Shown here in pieces: positions 25,726 through 33,703 of a DNA stretch of 64,000 bases. The position numbers and the translations under genes were made by a program. Positions within the stretch are counted from its first letter, which is position 1, and each line of letters starts with the position of its first letter. The stretch is from Comamonadaceae bacterium (lineage in GTDB: Bacteria > Pseudomonadota > Gammaproteobacteria > Burkholderiales > Burkholderiaceae_C): positions 49,597-113,596 of the forward strand of contig CANFWI010000004.1 of NCBI GenBank assembly GCA_947450675.1, given 5' to 3'. The notes under the pieces are model-generated. The model did not search any database and was not told where the DNA came from. It saw only the letters and a list, made by a program, of their open reading frames with translations.

Positions 25726-26019
25726 TTAATCCTTGAAGTTCACTCCAAGTACATTCAGTTTTTCGGCATAAGAATCTCGGCGTTTAGCGGCCTTGGCAGC
25801 GGTTTCAATGGCCGCCTGAATGGCCTTGGGGCCCTTTTTTTGAACCGCTTTGATCAAGCCGAACTTGTGAGCCGCATCTGCCTCCGCCCTCCTGAAAGTG
25901 GCGATGAGTTCGGCATGAGCGAGGAATTGATTCACAAGGTCCTTAGGGTCTAAAGCGCTATTTTCTGCGCTTTTCGCGCAGACAGCCCGTGACGGCGAGG
26001 TGAGATCAAAGACTTGCAC
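25726..26019 (-). CDS. Hypothetical small protein
   Basis: 97 residues from a GTG start without a good Shine-Dalgarno. No family recognised. The middle and C-terminus are Ala/Lys-rich and helical in character (QKKGPKAIQAAIETAAKAAKRR). It may be a real small basic protein or a spurious ORF; it lies convergent to the DUF1841 gene with 20 bp between stops. Confidence 0.35.
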   Translation of the reverse strand: MQVFDLTSPSRAVCAKSAENSALDPKDLVNQFLAHAELIATFRRAEADAAHKFGLIKAVQKKGPKAIQAAIETAAKAAKRRDSYAEKLNVLGVNFKD

Positions 26020-26188
26020 CTGAGTTGGTCAGTGGGGAGCGGTTGTTCAATGCCCTATCAAATCGCCCTGAATTTGGGCTGATAATCTTTTTCACTCTGC
26101 GGATTTCGAGCGCCACATTGAAGCCGTTAAATTCAAAAAAACGCCGTCACGCTTGAACACGCAGCATCAAATTGAAGGAGTCAACAGC

Positions 26189-27202
26189 ATGCGGAAGATG
26201 GTTCAAAAAACAAGCGTTTGCTTGGTCTTGGGTGCAGCGTCATGGTTGCTGCCTTTGTGCGCGGGTGCACAAACCATTGTGGACGTGGCCTATGTGCAGG
26301 CTGCAATCCTGCGAGGCGTCCAAGTGTGGGACGTGCGCGATGCACGAGACTACGCCAAAGGCCACGTGCCCGGTGCGCTGAGTCTGGGCGATGCAGCCAC
26401 TCTTTTGCGCGACCCCAATTCAGAAGATTTCATCGCCACCGCGCGGGTGGAAGCCTTGCTCGGTGCAGCCGGCATAGACCCAGCCCGTGAGGCGGTGGTC
26501 TACGGTGCGCGTGGCACTTGGAACGCTTATTTCGGCCGCTACACCCTGCGCTATTTTGGTGGCAACAAGGTCAGCGTGCTTCACGATGGCCTGGAAGGCT
26601 GGCAGGCGGCTGGATTGCCGGTATCGACCCAGGCTGCGACCACGGCATCCGTCAAGCTCAAACTCACGCCGCAGCCTGAAGTGGCCGTCACGACAGCAGA
26701 CATGATTAGGCGATTGAACAGCCCGGCCGTGCAGATCATTGACGTGCGTACCCCCAAAGAATTTTCTGGTGAAGATATACGCGCGCTGCGTGGCGGTCAC
26801 ATTCCCGGCGCGATCAATATCCCCTTTGAGCAAAACTGGGTCGATCCAGAAACGCAGCTCAAGTTGGCTAAAAAACAGGTGCGCGATTCAAGTGGCATGG
26901 CACTCAAATCCAGCACAGACCTCAAAGCACTTTACGCCCAGCTTGATCCGGAAAAAGAGACTGTGGTGTATTGCCAGTCTGGCGTGCGCGCCTCTGAGAC
27001 GGCGGGTGTGCTGGAGCAACTGGGCTTCAAAAAAGTGCGTGTGTACGACTCCTCTTGGCTCGGCTACGGCAACCAGCTAGATGCGCCGGCCGACAACACC
27101 ACCGTATTCAATGTCGGCGCACTCAACAACCGTATGACTGCCATGCTGGCGCGAATCGATGTGCTGGAAAAAGAGCTGGCATCGGCAAAACGCGCTGAAT
27201 GA
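26189..27202 (+). CDS. Periplasmic two-domain rhodanese (sulfurtransferase)
   Basis: 337 residues from the ATG at 26189, which follows GAAGGAG; the track start 12 codons earlier lacks a site. A signal peptide (to about CAGAQ) is followed by an N-terminal rhodanese domain (about 30-145) whose active-site loop reads VVYGARGTW, with no Cys, and a C-terminal domain (about 165-295) with VVYCQSGVRASE, Cys262 catalytic. This inactive/active pair is the SseA/thiosulfate sulfurtransferase layout. A short C-terminal coiled coil ends the protein. Expected to move sulfane sulfur in the periplasm; first gene of the sulfur island. Confidence 0.9.
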   Translation: MRKMVQKTSVCLVLGAASWLLPLCAGAQTIVDVAYVQAAILRGVQVWDVRDARDYAKGHVPGALSLGDAATLLRDPNSEDFIATARVEALLGAAGIDPAREAVVYGARGTWNAYFGRYTLRYFGGNKVSVLHDGLEGWQAAGLPVSTQAATTASVKLKLTPQPEVAVTTADMIRRLNSPAVQIIDVRTPKEFSGEDIRALRGGHIPGAINIPFEQNWVDPETQLKLAKKQVRDSSGMALKSSTDLKALYAQLDPEKETVVYCQSGVRASETAGVLEQLGFKKVRVYDSSWLGYGNQLDAPADNTTVFNVGALNNRMTAMLARIDVLEKELASAKRAE

Positions 27203-27233
27203 ACAAGCCAAGGGGCGACCAAGGATCTCCTGT

Positions 27234-28556
27234 ATGAAACCCCACAGCGACCAACCTATTGACGGCAGCGCCACGCAGCAACTGCGCATCCGCTTTGAAG
27301 CCATCGTTGTTTCGCTGATGCTTGGGGTCGTTGTCGGCCTTGTCGCTGTAGGATTTTTAACGACCGTGGCTTGGGTCACGGCGCACTGGGCCACGCCGTT
27401 GCCGCTGACCTTCGCCGACATTCACTGGCAGTACAGCCCTTGGATCGGCTTGGCTTTGCTGATCTCCGCGCTGGCCACGGGGCAAGTTCTCAAGCTGCTC
27501 GACAACGGTCGTCCGCATGGGCCTGCGGACCTGATCAACGCCACACAAAATGATCAAGCGCTGGACCTCAAACATGGCTACCTCTCATCTTTGATCGCGT
27601 TGATCAATTTGTCGGGCGGGGCCTCGGTCGGCATCTTCGGGCCGCTGGTGCATTTGGGCGGTTGCATCAGTGCGTCAATGCAAAAAATGCTCAAACGGAT
27701 ACCGCGTGACGTGGTGCTCGGCTCCGGTGCTGGCGCGGCGATTGCAGCGGTGTTTGCCGCCCCGTTAGGCGCCGCTATTTTTGCACTCGAGGCGATCATT
27801 CGTCGCTTTGGCGTTTTTGGCTCAGGGCCGGTGCTCGCTTGCACTTTTTCGGCCTATTGGGCCTCTGAATATTTTTTGGGTGACCACCGCTTCTTCTCTA
27901 TTGGATCTGCCCCGAATCTGGAGTGGACGGTGCTGCTGGGCGCAGTCGGCATAGGCGTGGTCAGCGGTATTGTTTCATCGCTCTACATCTACGCCGTCAC
28001 CGCAGCGCCCAAACTCGCGCAAGCCTCGGGCGTTGCGCTGCCATGGCGACCCTTGGTGCCCGCACTGGTGTTGTTTTTAATCTCGCCCGTTCTGCCCCAT
28101 TTGCTGGGAACTGGCATCGGCAGCATTCAACTGGCAATGGCTGGCAAGCTGGCACTTTCAGTCTTACTGGCACTGGTTTTTGCCAAAATTTTGATGACCA
28201 GCCTGTGCATCGGTTTTGGCTACTTCGGTGGCGTGTTTGGTCCTGCGCTGTATTTCGGCGCCTTGTTGGGTGGGGTTGTTGACTTGCTGGTGATTGACGC
28301 TGGCGGCGCTGTGTCGTCTTACGCACTGCTGGCCGCGGCCAGCTGCGTGGCGGCAGTAATTGGCGCCCCTGTCGCCGCAACAGTCATCATTTTTGAGATG
28401 ACGGGCAGCTACGACTGGGCCGTTTTATCCATGATCAGTGTGGTGGTGTCCTGCCAAATTTCACGCTCATTTGTTGGACGCTCTATTTTTGATCGCCAAT
28501 TGGCGCTGCGTGGCATTGCGGTCAATGATGACCGACAACACCATGCCAATGGATGA
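27234..28556 (+). CDS. CLC-family chloride channel/transporter lacking the gating glutamate
   Basis: 440 residues from the ATG at 27234 (AAGGA upstream); the track start lies in the preceding gene. About ten or more hydrophobic segments. The motif normally GREGP reads GIFGP (residues 133-137, within GGASVGIFGPLVHLGG), so the position of the external gating Glu is Phe135. The later GGVFGPALYFGALLGG and GAPVAATVIIFEMTGSYD are well conserved CLC motifs. Loss of the gate Glu uncouples proton exchange in studied CLC antiporters, which suggests a passive anion pathway. 31 bp after the rhodanese gene, so probably co-transcribed. Confidence 0.87.
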   Translation: MKPHSDQPIDGSATQQLRIRFEAIVVSLMLGVVVGLVAVGFLTTVAWVTAHWATPLPLTFADIHWQYSPWIGLALLISALATGQVLKLLDNGRPHGPADLINATQNDQALDLKHGYLSSLIALINLSGGASVGIFGPLVHLGGCISASMQKMLKRIPRDVVLGSGAGAAIAAVFAAPLGAAIFALEAIIRRFGVFGSGPVLACTFSAYWASEYFLGDHRFFSIGSAPNLEWTVLLGAVGIGVVSGIVSSLYIYAVTAAPKLAQASGVALPWRPLVPALVLFLISPVLPHLLGTGIGSIQLAMAGKLALSVLLALVFAKILMTSLCIGFGYFGGVFGPALYFGALLGGVVDLLVIDAGGAVSSYALLAAASCVAAVIGAPVAATVIIFEMTGSYDWAVLSMISVVVSCQISRSFVGRSIFDRQLALRGIAVNDDRQHHANG

Positions 28557-28644
28557 AATTTCAGCGGAGGAACAAGACCTTTGGATTCGGCCGACACCAT
28601 CCTTGTTGTCTAAAGCGAGCGGGCGCACCGCGCGGGCCTCAAGG

Positions 28645-29937
28645 CTATTTTTTGTCGACCAAGCGCACGATGCCCAAAGCTTTCAGCACGTACTTTTCGT
28701 AGACAGGCTCCGAGGTGCCTTTGCGAATTTTGCGCATGAAGTATTTCTCAAAGGCAATCTTGGCCAAGTGCACCCATTTGCCTTTTTTGAACCAGTTGAC
28801 GTTGCGCGGCGGAATTTGCGGTAAGGCCACGAAGGCGGCGCCGGTGTCGCCCATGTCGGCCAGACAAATCGCATTCCAGGTGCCCTTGGCCTCGGCCGGT
28901 TTGCCAGCCAACTCATCCGCAATATTGTGGGCAATGGCGCCCACCATGCTCTCAATCATGTAGCCGGTTTTAGGCGTTCCGGTGGGCACAGGTGTCACTT
29001 CCACCGGTGGGATGGCCACGCACACGCCGGCCGAAAAAATGTTGCGGTAGGCCTTGCTGCGCTGAAACTCGTCAATCAGCACAAAGCCGCGCGGGTTGCA
29101 CAGATTTGGTACGGCTGCAACGGCGTCCACGCCCTTGAAGGCGGGCAACATCATGGACAGTTTGAAGCTCAGTTCGTGCTCTTTGTAGACATTGCCAAGG
29201 TCGTCCAGTTGGGTGACGAACATCTTGCCCTCTTCAACCTTGGTGGTCTTGGCGTTGGTGATCCACTTCATGTCGCGGTTACGCATTTCGGACTCCAGCA
29301 TCGACTTGCTGTCGCCCACCCCGCCCAAGCCCAGATGTCCGATGTAGGGCTCGCTGGTGACGTAGGTCATCGGCACCTTGTGGCGCAGTTTGCGTTTGCG
29401 CAAGTCGGTGTCCAGGATGAAGGCAAACTCATAAGCCGGCCCGAAGCAACTGGCGCCGGGCATCGCGCCAATCACCAGGGGACCAGGGTTCTTGAGAAAG
29501 TTTTCGTAATCAGCCCAAAAGGCTTGCGCGTGGTCGACCGTGCAAATGGAGTGCGTGAAGCCACCGCCGCCATGGGATGTGGGGCCGGCGCCCGGCACTT
29601 CGGAGAACGACAATTTGGGGCCGGTGGTGATCACCAGATAGTCATAGGCCAAGCTCTGACCATCACCCAGCGTCAAGGTGTTGGCTTCCGCGTCGATGGT
29701 GTTGACCGGCTGCGCAATGAACTCAATTCCCTTGCGCTCCAAGTAGGGCTTGATCTGCAACGTGATGTCCTCGCGCTGTCGCCAGCCGACGGCCAACCAA
29801 GGGTTGCTGGGCACAAACTGAAAATAGTCGACCGAATTGACGACGGTGATTTTGTGTTCATTCGGCAGCAAATCCCGCAGTTCATAAGCGGCGGGAATTC
29901 CGCCAATGCCTGCGCCAACGACGATGATGTGGGCCAT
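28645..29937 (-). CDS. sqr: Sulfide:quinone oxidoreductase
   Basis: 430 residues. IIVVGAGIGGIPAAYELRD is the FAD-binding motif. Three cysteines fall at 132 (HSICTVDHA), 164 (GASCFGPAYEF) and 358 (NAICLADMG), close to the catalytic Cys128/160/356 set described for the Acidithiobacillus enzyme. The hydrophobic/basic C-terminus would anchor it to the inner membrane. It oxidises sulfide to polysulfide or persulfide and reduces quinone. A perfect FNR-type box lies about 60 bp upstream of the start. Convergent with the CLC gene. Confidence 0.9.
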   Translation of the reverse strand: MAHIIVVGAGIGGIPAAYELRDLLPNEHKITVVNSVDYFQFVPSNPWLAVGWRQREDITLQIKPYLERKGIEFIAQPVNTIDAEANTLTLGDGQSLAYDYLVITTGPKLSFSEVPGAGPTSHGGGGFTHSICTVDHAQAFWADYENFLKNPGPLVIGAMPGASCFGPAYEFAFILDTDLRKRKLRHKVPMTYVTSEPYIGHLGLGGVGDSKSMLESEMRNRDMKWITNAKTTKVEEGKMFVTQLDDLGNVYKEHELSFKLSMMLPAFKGVDAVAAVPNLCNPRGFVLIDEFQRSKAYRNIFSAGVCVAIPPVEVTPVPTGTPKTGYMIESMVGAIAHNIADELAGKPAEAKGTWNAICLADMGDTGAAFVALPQIPPRNVNWFKKGKWVHLAKIAFEKYFMRKIRKGTSEPVYEKYVLKALGIVRLVDKK

Positions 29938-29994
29938 GGTGTTGTCTCCTGTGTACCTGCTTAGGTATTCTCAAGATTCGGGCCACCTGCGGCA

Positions 29995-30008
29995 TTGATA
30001 AAAATCAA
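29995..30008. promoter_or_regulatory. FNR/ANR-type box upstream of sqr
   Basis: TTGAT-AAAA-ATCAA, an exact match to the FNR consensus TTGAT-N4-ATCAA. Its centre is about 64 bp upstream of the sqr start. An AGAATA sequence at 29966-29971 on the sqr strand is roughly where a -10 element would fall for activation from -41.5. CRP-like proteins with related sites cannot be excluded. Confidence 0.6.
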
Positions 30009-30186
30009 TAAAAATCAAAGGCTTACCGTTGTGCTGCAGCTGCCACCTATGACGTCATTGATGACAATTTTTTCGGCATTGGTTCGGCGATTGAATCACC
30101 CGCCCGAACTGGACATACCGATCCCCGGTCCCGACAAGGGCACATCCGCCATGATGACATCAAGTTTTCATCCCTAACCGCAGTCC

Positions 30187-30531
30187 TCAGGAAATCATGA
30201 GCAAGGCTTTCATCTTGGCCCTCACGTGCAGCATCACGTTCGCCGGTACGACGGCCTTTTTCTTCGCCTTGCGCACTTTCCAATCCAAGGATTTGATTTG
30301 GTCTGACAACACGGCGCAGTCAACACCGTCGACTTGGGTTACCACCTCGAACGGGTGTCCTTTGATTTTGGTGCTCATGGGACAGCAAACCATCAGGCCC
30401 GTTTTACCGTTGTAACTGGCCGGACTGATCACCAATGCAGGGCGATGGCCTGCTTGCTCATGCCCGGCTTGGGGATCAAACTCCAGCCAGACCACGTCAC
30501 TGGCATCGGGAACATAGCCGCGCGTGGCCAT
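30187..30531 (-). CDS. MazF/PemK-family endoribonuclease toxin
   Basis: 114 residues from the ATG at 30531, which shares one base with the antitoxin stop (TGATG). ASDVVWLEFDPQAGHEQAGHRPALVISPASYN is the MazF opening, with CCPMSTKIKGHPFEV and LSDQIKSLDWKVRK as the other conserved segments (S/T and DQ of the catalytic site). It would cut mRNA and is neutralised by the product of the upstream gene. Lies inside the sulfur island without a functional link. Confidence 0.93.
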   Translation of the reverse strand: MATRGYVPDASDVVWLEFDPQAGHEQAGHRPALVISPASYNGKTGLMVCCPMSTKIKGHPFEVVTQVDGVDCAVLSDQIKSLDWKVRKAKKKAVVPANVMLHVRAKMKALLMIS

Positions 30532-30773
30532 CAAAATGCTTCTTTGCCAACCGACTCGCCAAAGCTGAATTCGCCGTGCGCGTTATCCGCGGTGATGCCC
30601 GCCAGCAGGTTGTCCAAGCTGTAAGTCACATTTTCTGAGGGCTGGATCACAATGCGCCCGCGTGAAACGACCAACTCGACTTTCTGCTCGAGAACGTAAC
30701 CCGCTTCTTTCAATGCCGCGCTGGGCAGACGCAATGCCGGACTATTGCCCCATTTACGGATGACTGCTTCCAT
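30531..30773 (-). CDS. MazE/AbrB-type antitoxin
   Basis: 80 residues. MEAVIRKWGNSPALRLPSAALKEAG is the swapped-hairpin AbrB/MazE DNA-binding domain, and the acidic tail binds the toxin. VELVVSRGRIVIQPSE completes the fold. It represses its own promoter; a perfect 19-bp palindrome lies just upstream at 30790. Confidence 0.93.
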   Translation of the reverse strand: MEAVIRKWGNSPALRLPSAALKEAGYVLEQKVELVVSRGRIVIQPSENVTYSLDNLLAGITADNAHGEFSFGESVGKEAF

Positions 30774-30789
30774 AAGAACCCCCTTAAGC

Positions 30790-30808
30790 GTGTCTACATT
30801 GTAGACAC
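30790..30808. promoter_or_regulatory. Toxin-antitoxin operator palindrome
   Basis: GTGTCTAC-ATT-GTAGACAC, a perfect 8-bp inverted repeat, 16 bp upstream of the antitoxin start on its coding strand. Position fits autoregulation by the MazE-like protein. Confidence 0.7.
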
Positions 30809-30863
30809 AGACTTCCTATAGATCAACACAAACAGTGGACTGCCTTGCCCAACACCCGATGAC

Positions 30864-31481
30864 TCAGCGTTTCTGGGCGACAAATCCGACCAAAGCGGAC
30901 ATCCCTTTGTGGCCGGCCCCCTCATCAACTTCGGCGGTGTAGGTTTTGATGTCCAGCACGCTGTAGTCTGAAAAGGCCGACAGCAGCAACTCATCGTCAT
31001 ACAGATGATCGAGTTCTCCGGGGCCCCCTGTTTTGTACTGAAGCTGGTCTTTGCCATAGCCCTGAATCAGCAAAATGCCACCGGGCTTCAAGGCTTGGTC
31101 CATCTTGGCAAACAGAGCCGACCTTGACGCCGGATCTACAAATTGGAAAAAGACGCCAACGACGTTGTCGTACCGATCCGGTGCCCAGTCAAACGACTCC
31201 CAGTCACTGCAGTGGTAGTCCACCTTGACGGCGTGTTTGTCGGCCAACTGCCGTGCCTTCTGAATTGCCACGGGTGAAAAATCGAAGGCGTCTACATCGA
31301 GGCCTTGCTTGGCCAGCCAGACGCTGTTGCGGCCTTCGCCGTCTGCCAGCGACAGAGTCTTACCCGCTTTCAGACTCGGCGTCATCTCAGCCAAATACGC
31401 GTTAGGCGACTCCCCGAACAGATAGCCCTCAGCAGAAAAGCGTGAGTTCCAGCGGGCCAACGGGTTGATGAATGTCGTCAT
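30864..31481 (-). CDS. Class I SAM-dependent methyltransferase (TehB-like)
   Basis: 205 residues. KTLSLADGEGRNSVWLAKQGLDVDAFDFSPVAI is motif I-II of TehB/UbiE-like class I methyltransferases (DGEGRNS is typical of the TehB-like branch). Starts 6 bp after the persulfide dioxygenase stop and is therefore in its operon. TehB-like enzymes methylate tellurite or other chalcogen species. Methylation of sulfide or a persulfide is conceivable but inferred only from context. Confidence 0.85.
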   Translation of the reverse strand: MTTFINPLARWNSRFSAEGYLFGESPNAYLAEMTPSLKAGKTLSLADGEGRNSVWLAKQGLDVDAFDFSPVAIQKARQLADKHAVKVDYHCSDWESFDWAPDRYDNVVGVFFQFVDPASRSALFAKMDQALKPGGILLIQGYGKDQLQYKTGGPGELDHLYDDELLLSAFSDYSVLDIKTYTAEVDEGAGHKGMSALVGFVAQKR

Positions 31482-31487
31482 GATTTT

Positions 31488-32363
31488 TCAAAGTGCATTC
31501 AGCGGAATTTTGGCGTAAGCGATGCCATTGGCTTCCTTCGGTGGAAGTTCTCCAGCACGGATATTGATCTGCACGGCGGGCAAAATCAGCACCGGCATTT
31601 CCAGTGTGGCATCGCGCTTTGTTCGCATCGCTACGAACTCTTGCTCGGTGATACCGTCATGGACATGAATGTTATTAGCTCGTTGCTCCGCGACGGTGGT
31701 CTCAAACGTGACCGCTCGGTTGTTCGGCGGATAGTCATGGCACATGAAAAGCCGAGTCTCTGGTGCCAAGCTGAGAATTTTTCGGGTCGATGCGTACAGT
31801 GTTTTAGCATCGCCGCCCGGGAAATCGCAACGTGCAGTCCCCACATCGGGCATGAACAAGGTGTCGCCCACCAAAATGGCGTCACCAAATTGGTAAGCCA
31901 CGCAAGCAGGGGTATGCCCTGGAACGTAAAGAATTTTGCCGACCATAGAGCCAACCCGAATTTCTTCATCTTCCTTGAACAGGTGGTCGAATTGGGAGCC
32001 ATCCAGCTTGAACTCGGGCTCTAAGTTGAAGATGCTTTTAAATACTTTTTGCACGGCTGTGATGTGGTCACCAACAGCAGTTTTTCCACCCAACTGGGCC
32101 TTCAGGTAGGGCGCTGCACTGAGGTGGTCTGCATGCGCATGGGTTTCTAGAATCCACTCGACTTGCAGGTCATTGGCACGCACATAGTCGATGACTTTGT
32201 CGGCTGATGTGTGACGCGTTCGGCCAGATTTTGGATCGTAATCGAGCACCGAATCAACGATGGCGCAAGCCGTACCGCGCCCCTGATGCACGACGTAAGT
32301 CACGGTCCAAGTAGCGGGGTCAAAAATGCCATGAACGTCTGGCTTGTATGCAAGGGTCGTCAT
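31488..32363 (-). CDS. Persulfide dioxygenase-like metallo-beta-lactamase-fold hydrolase (ETHE1/Blh type)
   Basis: 291 residues. The metal motif THAHADHLSAAPYL (HxHxDH), GHTPACVAYQF and DTLFMPDVGTARCDFPGG are diagnostic for ETHE1/Blh persulfide dioxygenases. It oxidises glutathione persulfide to sulfite. Blh proteins described in Xylella and Agrobacterium carry a fused DUF442 domain; this one does not, and the DUF442 domain is found instead on the protein at 33704. AAGGA precedes the ATG. Divergent from bigR across a large dyad. Confidence 0.93.
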   Translation of the reverse strand: MTTLAYKPDVHGIFDPATWTVTYVVHQGRGTACAIVDSVLDYDPKSGRTRHTSADKVIDYVRANDLQVEWILETHAHADHLSAAPYLKAQLGGKTAVGDHITAVQKVFKSIFNLEPEFKLDGSQFDHLFKEDEEIRVGSMVGKILYVPGHTPACVAYQFGDAILVGDTLFMPDVGTARCDFPGGDAKTLYASTRKILSLAPETRLFMCHDYPPNNRAVTFETTVAEQRANNIHVHDGITEQEFVAMRTKRDATLEMPVLILPAVQINIRAGELPPKEANGIAYAKIPLNAL

Positions 32364-32386
32364 ATAAATCCTTAATTAAGTTTTTC

Positions 32387-32425
32387 ATAGTCTATTGACT
32401 AATATATTCATAGTCAATAGACTAT
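32387..32425. promoter_or_regulatory. BigR operator: 39-bp perfect dyad
   Basis: Arms ATAGTCTATTGACTA and TAGTCAATAGACTAT are exact reverse complements of 15 bp separated by a 9-bp AT-rich spacer. It fills the gap between the persulfide dioxygenase and the bigR gene. AT-rich dyads are the known BigR/SqrR targets, so it should repress both directions. Confidence 0.8.
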
Positions 32426-32442
32426 CAACAAATTAATTATCA

Positions 32443-32778
32443 ATGACTAATATAACTACCCCCACTCTTTCGCTTTCTGAAATGCAAAGCGCAGCCGGAT
32501 CGGCCTGCCGGCTGATGAAAACCCTCTCCAATCCGGATCGATTGATGATCCTGTGTCAACTGATTCAGGGTGAAAGGCGCGTCGGTGAATTGGAAGAACT
32601 TTTAGGGATTGTTCAGCCAACCCTGTCGCAGCAATTGACCGTCCTGCGAGATGAAGAGTTGGTGAGCGCTCGAAGAGACGGAAAAAACATGTACTACCAG
32701 CTGACCAGTCCAAAAGCGCTGGCCATCATGGAAGTTTTGTACAGCCAGTTTTGCCACCGCGAAAAGGAGTCAGCATGA
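32443..32778 (+). CDS. bigR: BigR/SqrR-type ArsR-family persulfide-sensing repressor
   Basis: 111 residues. ACRLMKTLSNPDRLMILCQLIQGERRVGELE and VQPTLSQQLTVLRDEELVSARRDGKNMYY form the winged helix. Cys38 (ILCQL) and Cys104 (SQFC) match the reactive pair that forms a disulfide or tetrasulfide in BigR/SqrR; there is an extra Cys22. The metal-binding residues of classical ArsR are absent. Stop overlaps the next start (ATGA). It should derepress the operons on both sides when persulfides accumulate. Confidence 0.93.
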   Translation: MTNITTPTLSLSEMQSAAGSACRLMKTLSNPDRLMILCQLIQGERRVGELEELLGIVQPTLSQQLTVLRDEELVSARRDGKNMYYQLTSPKALAIMEVLYSQFCHREKESA

Positions 32779-33212
32779 CGATTGATTGGGCCCACTTCAC
32801 CCCTTGGGCATCGCTGGCCGGGGGCTTGTTGCTCGGCTTGGCATCGGCGCTCTTCATTTTGATCAACGGTCGCATCTTGGGCATCAGCGGCATCCTGGGC
32901 GGATTATTGGTACCTCGAATGGGCGATATTGGCTGGCGGCTTGCTTTCTTGGCTGGTATGTTCGCAGCGCCCTTAGTAGTGCTGGCTATCGCGCCTTCTG
33001 GCTTGATTCAAACACCGCACATAGACGCCGGTTATGCCTTCATTGCTTTCGCGGGTTTGCTCGTGGGCTTTGGCACACGCTTGGGCTCGGGTTGTACCAG
33101 CGGGCATGGTGTGTGCGGTCTTTCGCGCATGTCACCTCGGTCCATGGTAGCCACCGCAACCTTCATGGCCGCTGGTTTTTTGACGGTTTACGTGGTTCGC
33201 CACGCTTTGTAA
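32775..33212 (+). CDS. YeeE/YedE-family membrane protein (thiosulfate/sulfur transport domain), half 1
   Basis: 145 residues from the ATG at 32775 (AAGGAG upstream), overlapping the bigR stop. Four hydrophobic segments. The signature [17 protein letters not shown] contains the conserved cysteines of the YeeE/YedE sulfur-transport repeat. Full-length TsuA contains two such repeats; here they are split over this gene and the next. It probably moves thiosulfate or another reduced sulfur species. Confidence 0.9.
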   Translation: MTIDWAHFTPWASLAGGLLLGLASALFILINGRILGISGILGGLLVPRMGDIGWRLAFLAGMFAAPLVVLAIAPSGLIQTPHIDAGYAFIAFAGLLVGFGTRLGSGCTSGHGVCGLSRMSPRSMVATATFMAAGFLTVYVVRHAL

Positions 33213-33223
33213 GGAGTCCTCAC

Positions 33224-33658
33224 ATGCAACACCGTATCAGTGAATTTTTTGTGGGCCTCTTGTTTGGCGTGGGTCTTTTGCTCTCGGGCATGACCGATCC
33301 CAGCAAGGTCCTTGGCTTTTTGGATCTATTTGGCGCGTGGGACCCTTCTTTGGCGTTGGTCATGGGCGGGGCCATCATGGTCGGCTTCTTCGCTTTCGGC
33401 GTGGCCAAAAACCGAACAGTCAATTTTTTTGGTGGCGCGATGAGTTTGCCGACCTCCACCCAAATCGACAAGCGGCTGGTGATCGGCGCGTTGCTGTTTG
33501 GCGCCGGTTGGGGACTGGCTGGCTTTTGCCCGGGACCCGCCCTCGTTTCACTCGCAACAGGACAAGCTAAAGCCGCTTTCTTCGTCGCTTTCATGATCGC
33601 GGGAATGGTCCTCTGTGACATGGTCGATCGCCGATCTAACCGAGCTCGCTCGGTGTAA
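33224..33658 (+). CDS. YeeE/YedE-family membrane protein, half 2
   Basis: 144 residues from the ATG at 33224, preceded by AAGGAGTCC. The track ORF starts far upstream in the frame behind half 1. LLFGVGLLLSGMTDPSKVLGFLD and GAGWGLAGFCPGPALVSLATG are the conserved second-half segments. Four hydrophobic stretches. Expected to pair with the preceding protein as one transporter. Confidence 0.9.
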   Translation: MQHRISEFFVGLLFGVGLLLSGMTDPSKVLGFLDLFGAWDPSLALVMGGAIMVGFFAFGVAKNRTVNFFGGAMSLPTSTQIDKRLVIGALLFGAGWGLAGFCPGPALVSLATGQAKAAFFVAFMIAGMVLCDMVDRRSNRARSV

Positions 33659-33703
33659 GCCCACCACACGTACTTCAGTCAATAAAACAAAGGAGACACT
33701 TTC

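Noticed and set aside
28927-29964. 345-codon plus-strand ORF
   Set aside because: Opposite sqr, which has all catalytic cysteines.
30034-30186. Possible short coding stretch before the toxin gene (YDVIDDNFFGIGSAIESPAR)
   Set aside because: No start with a ribosome site and no recognised family; too weak to call.
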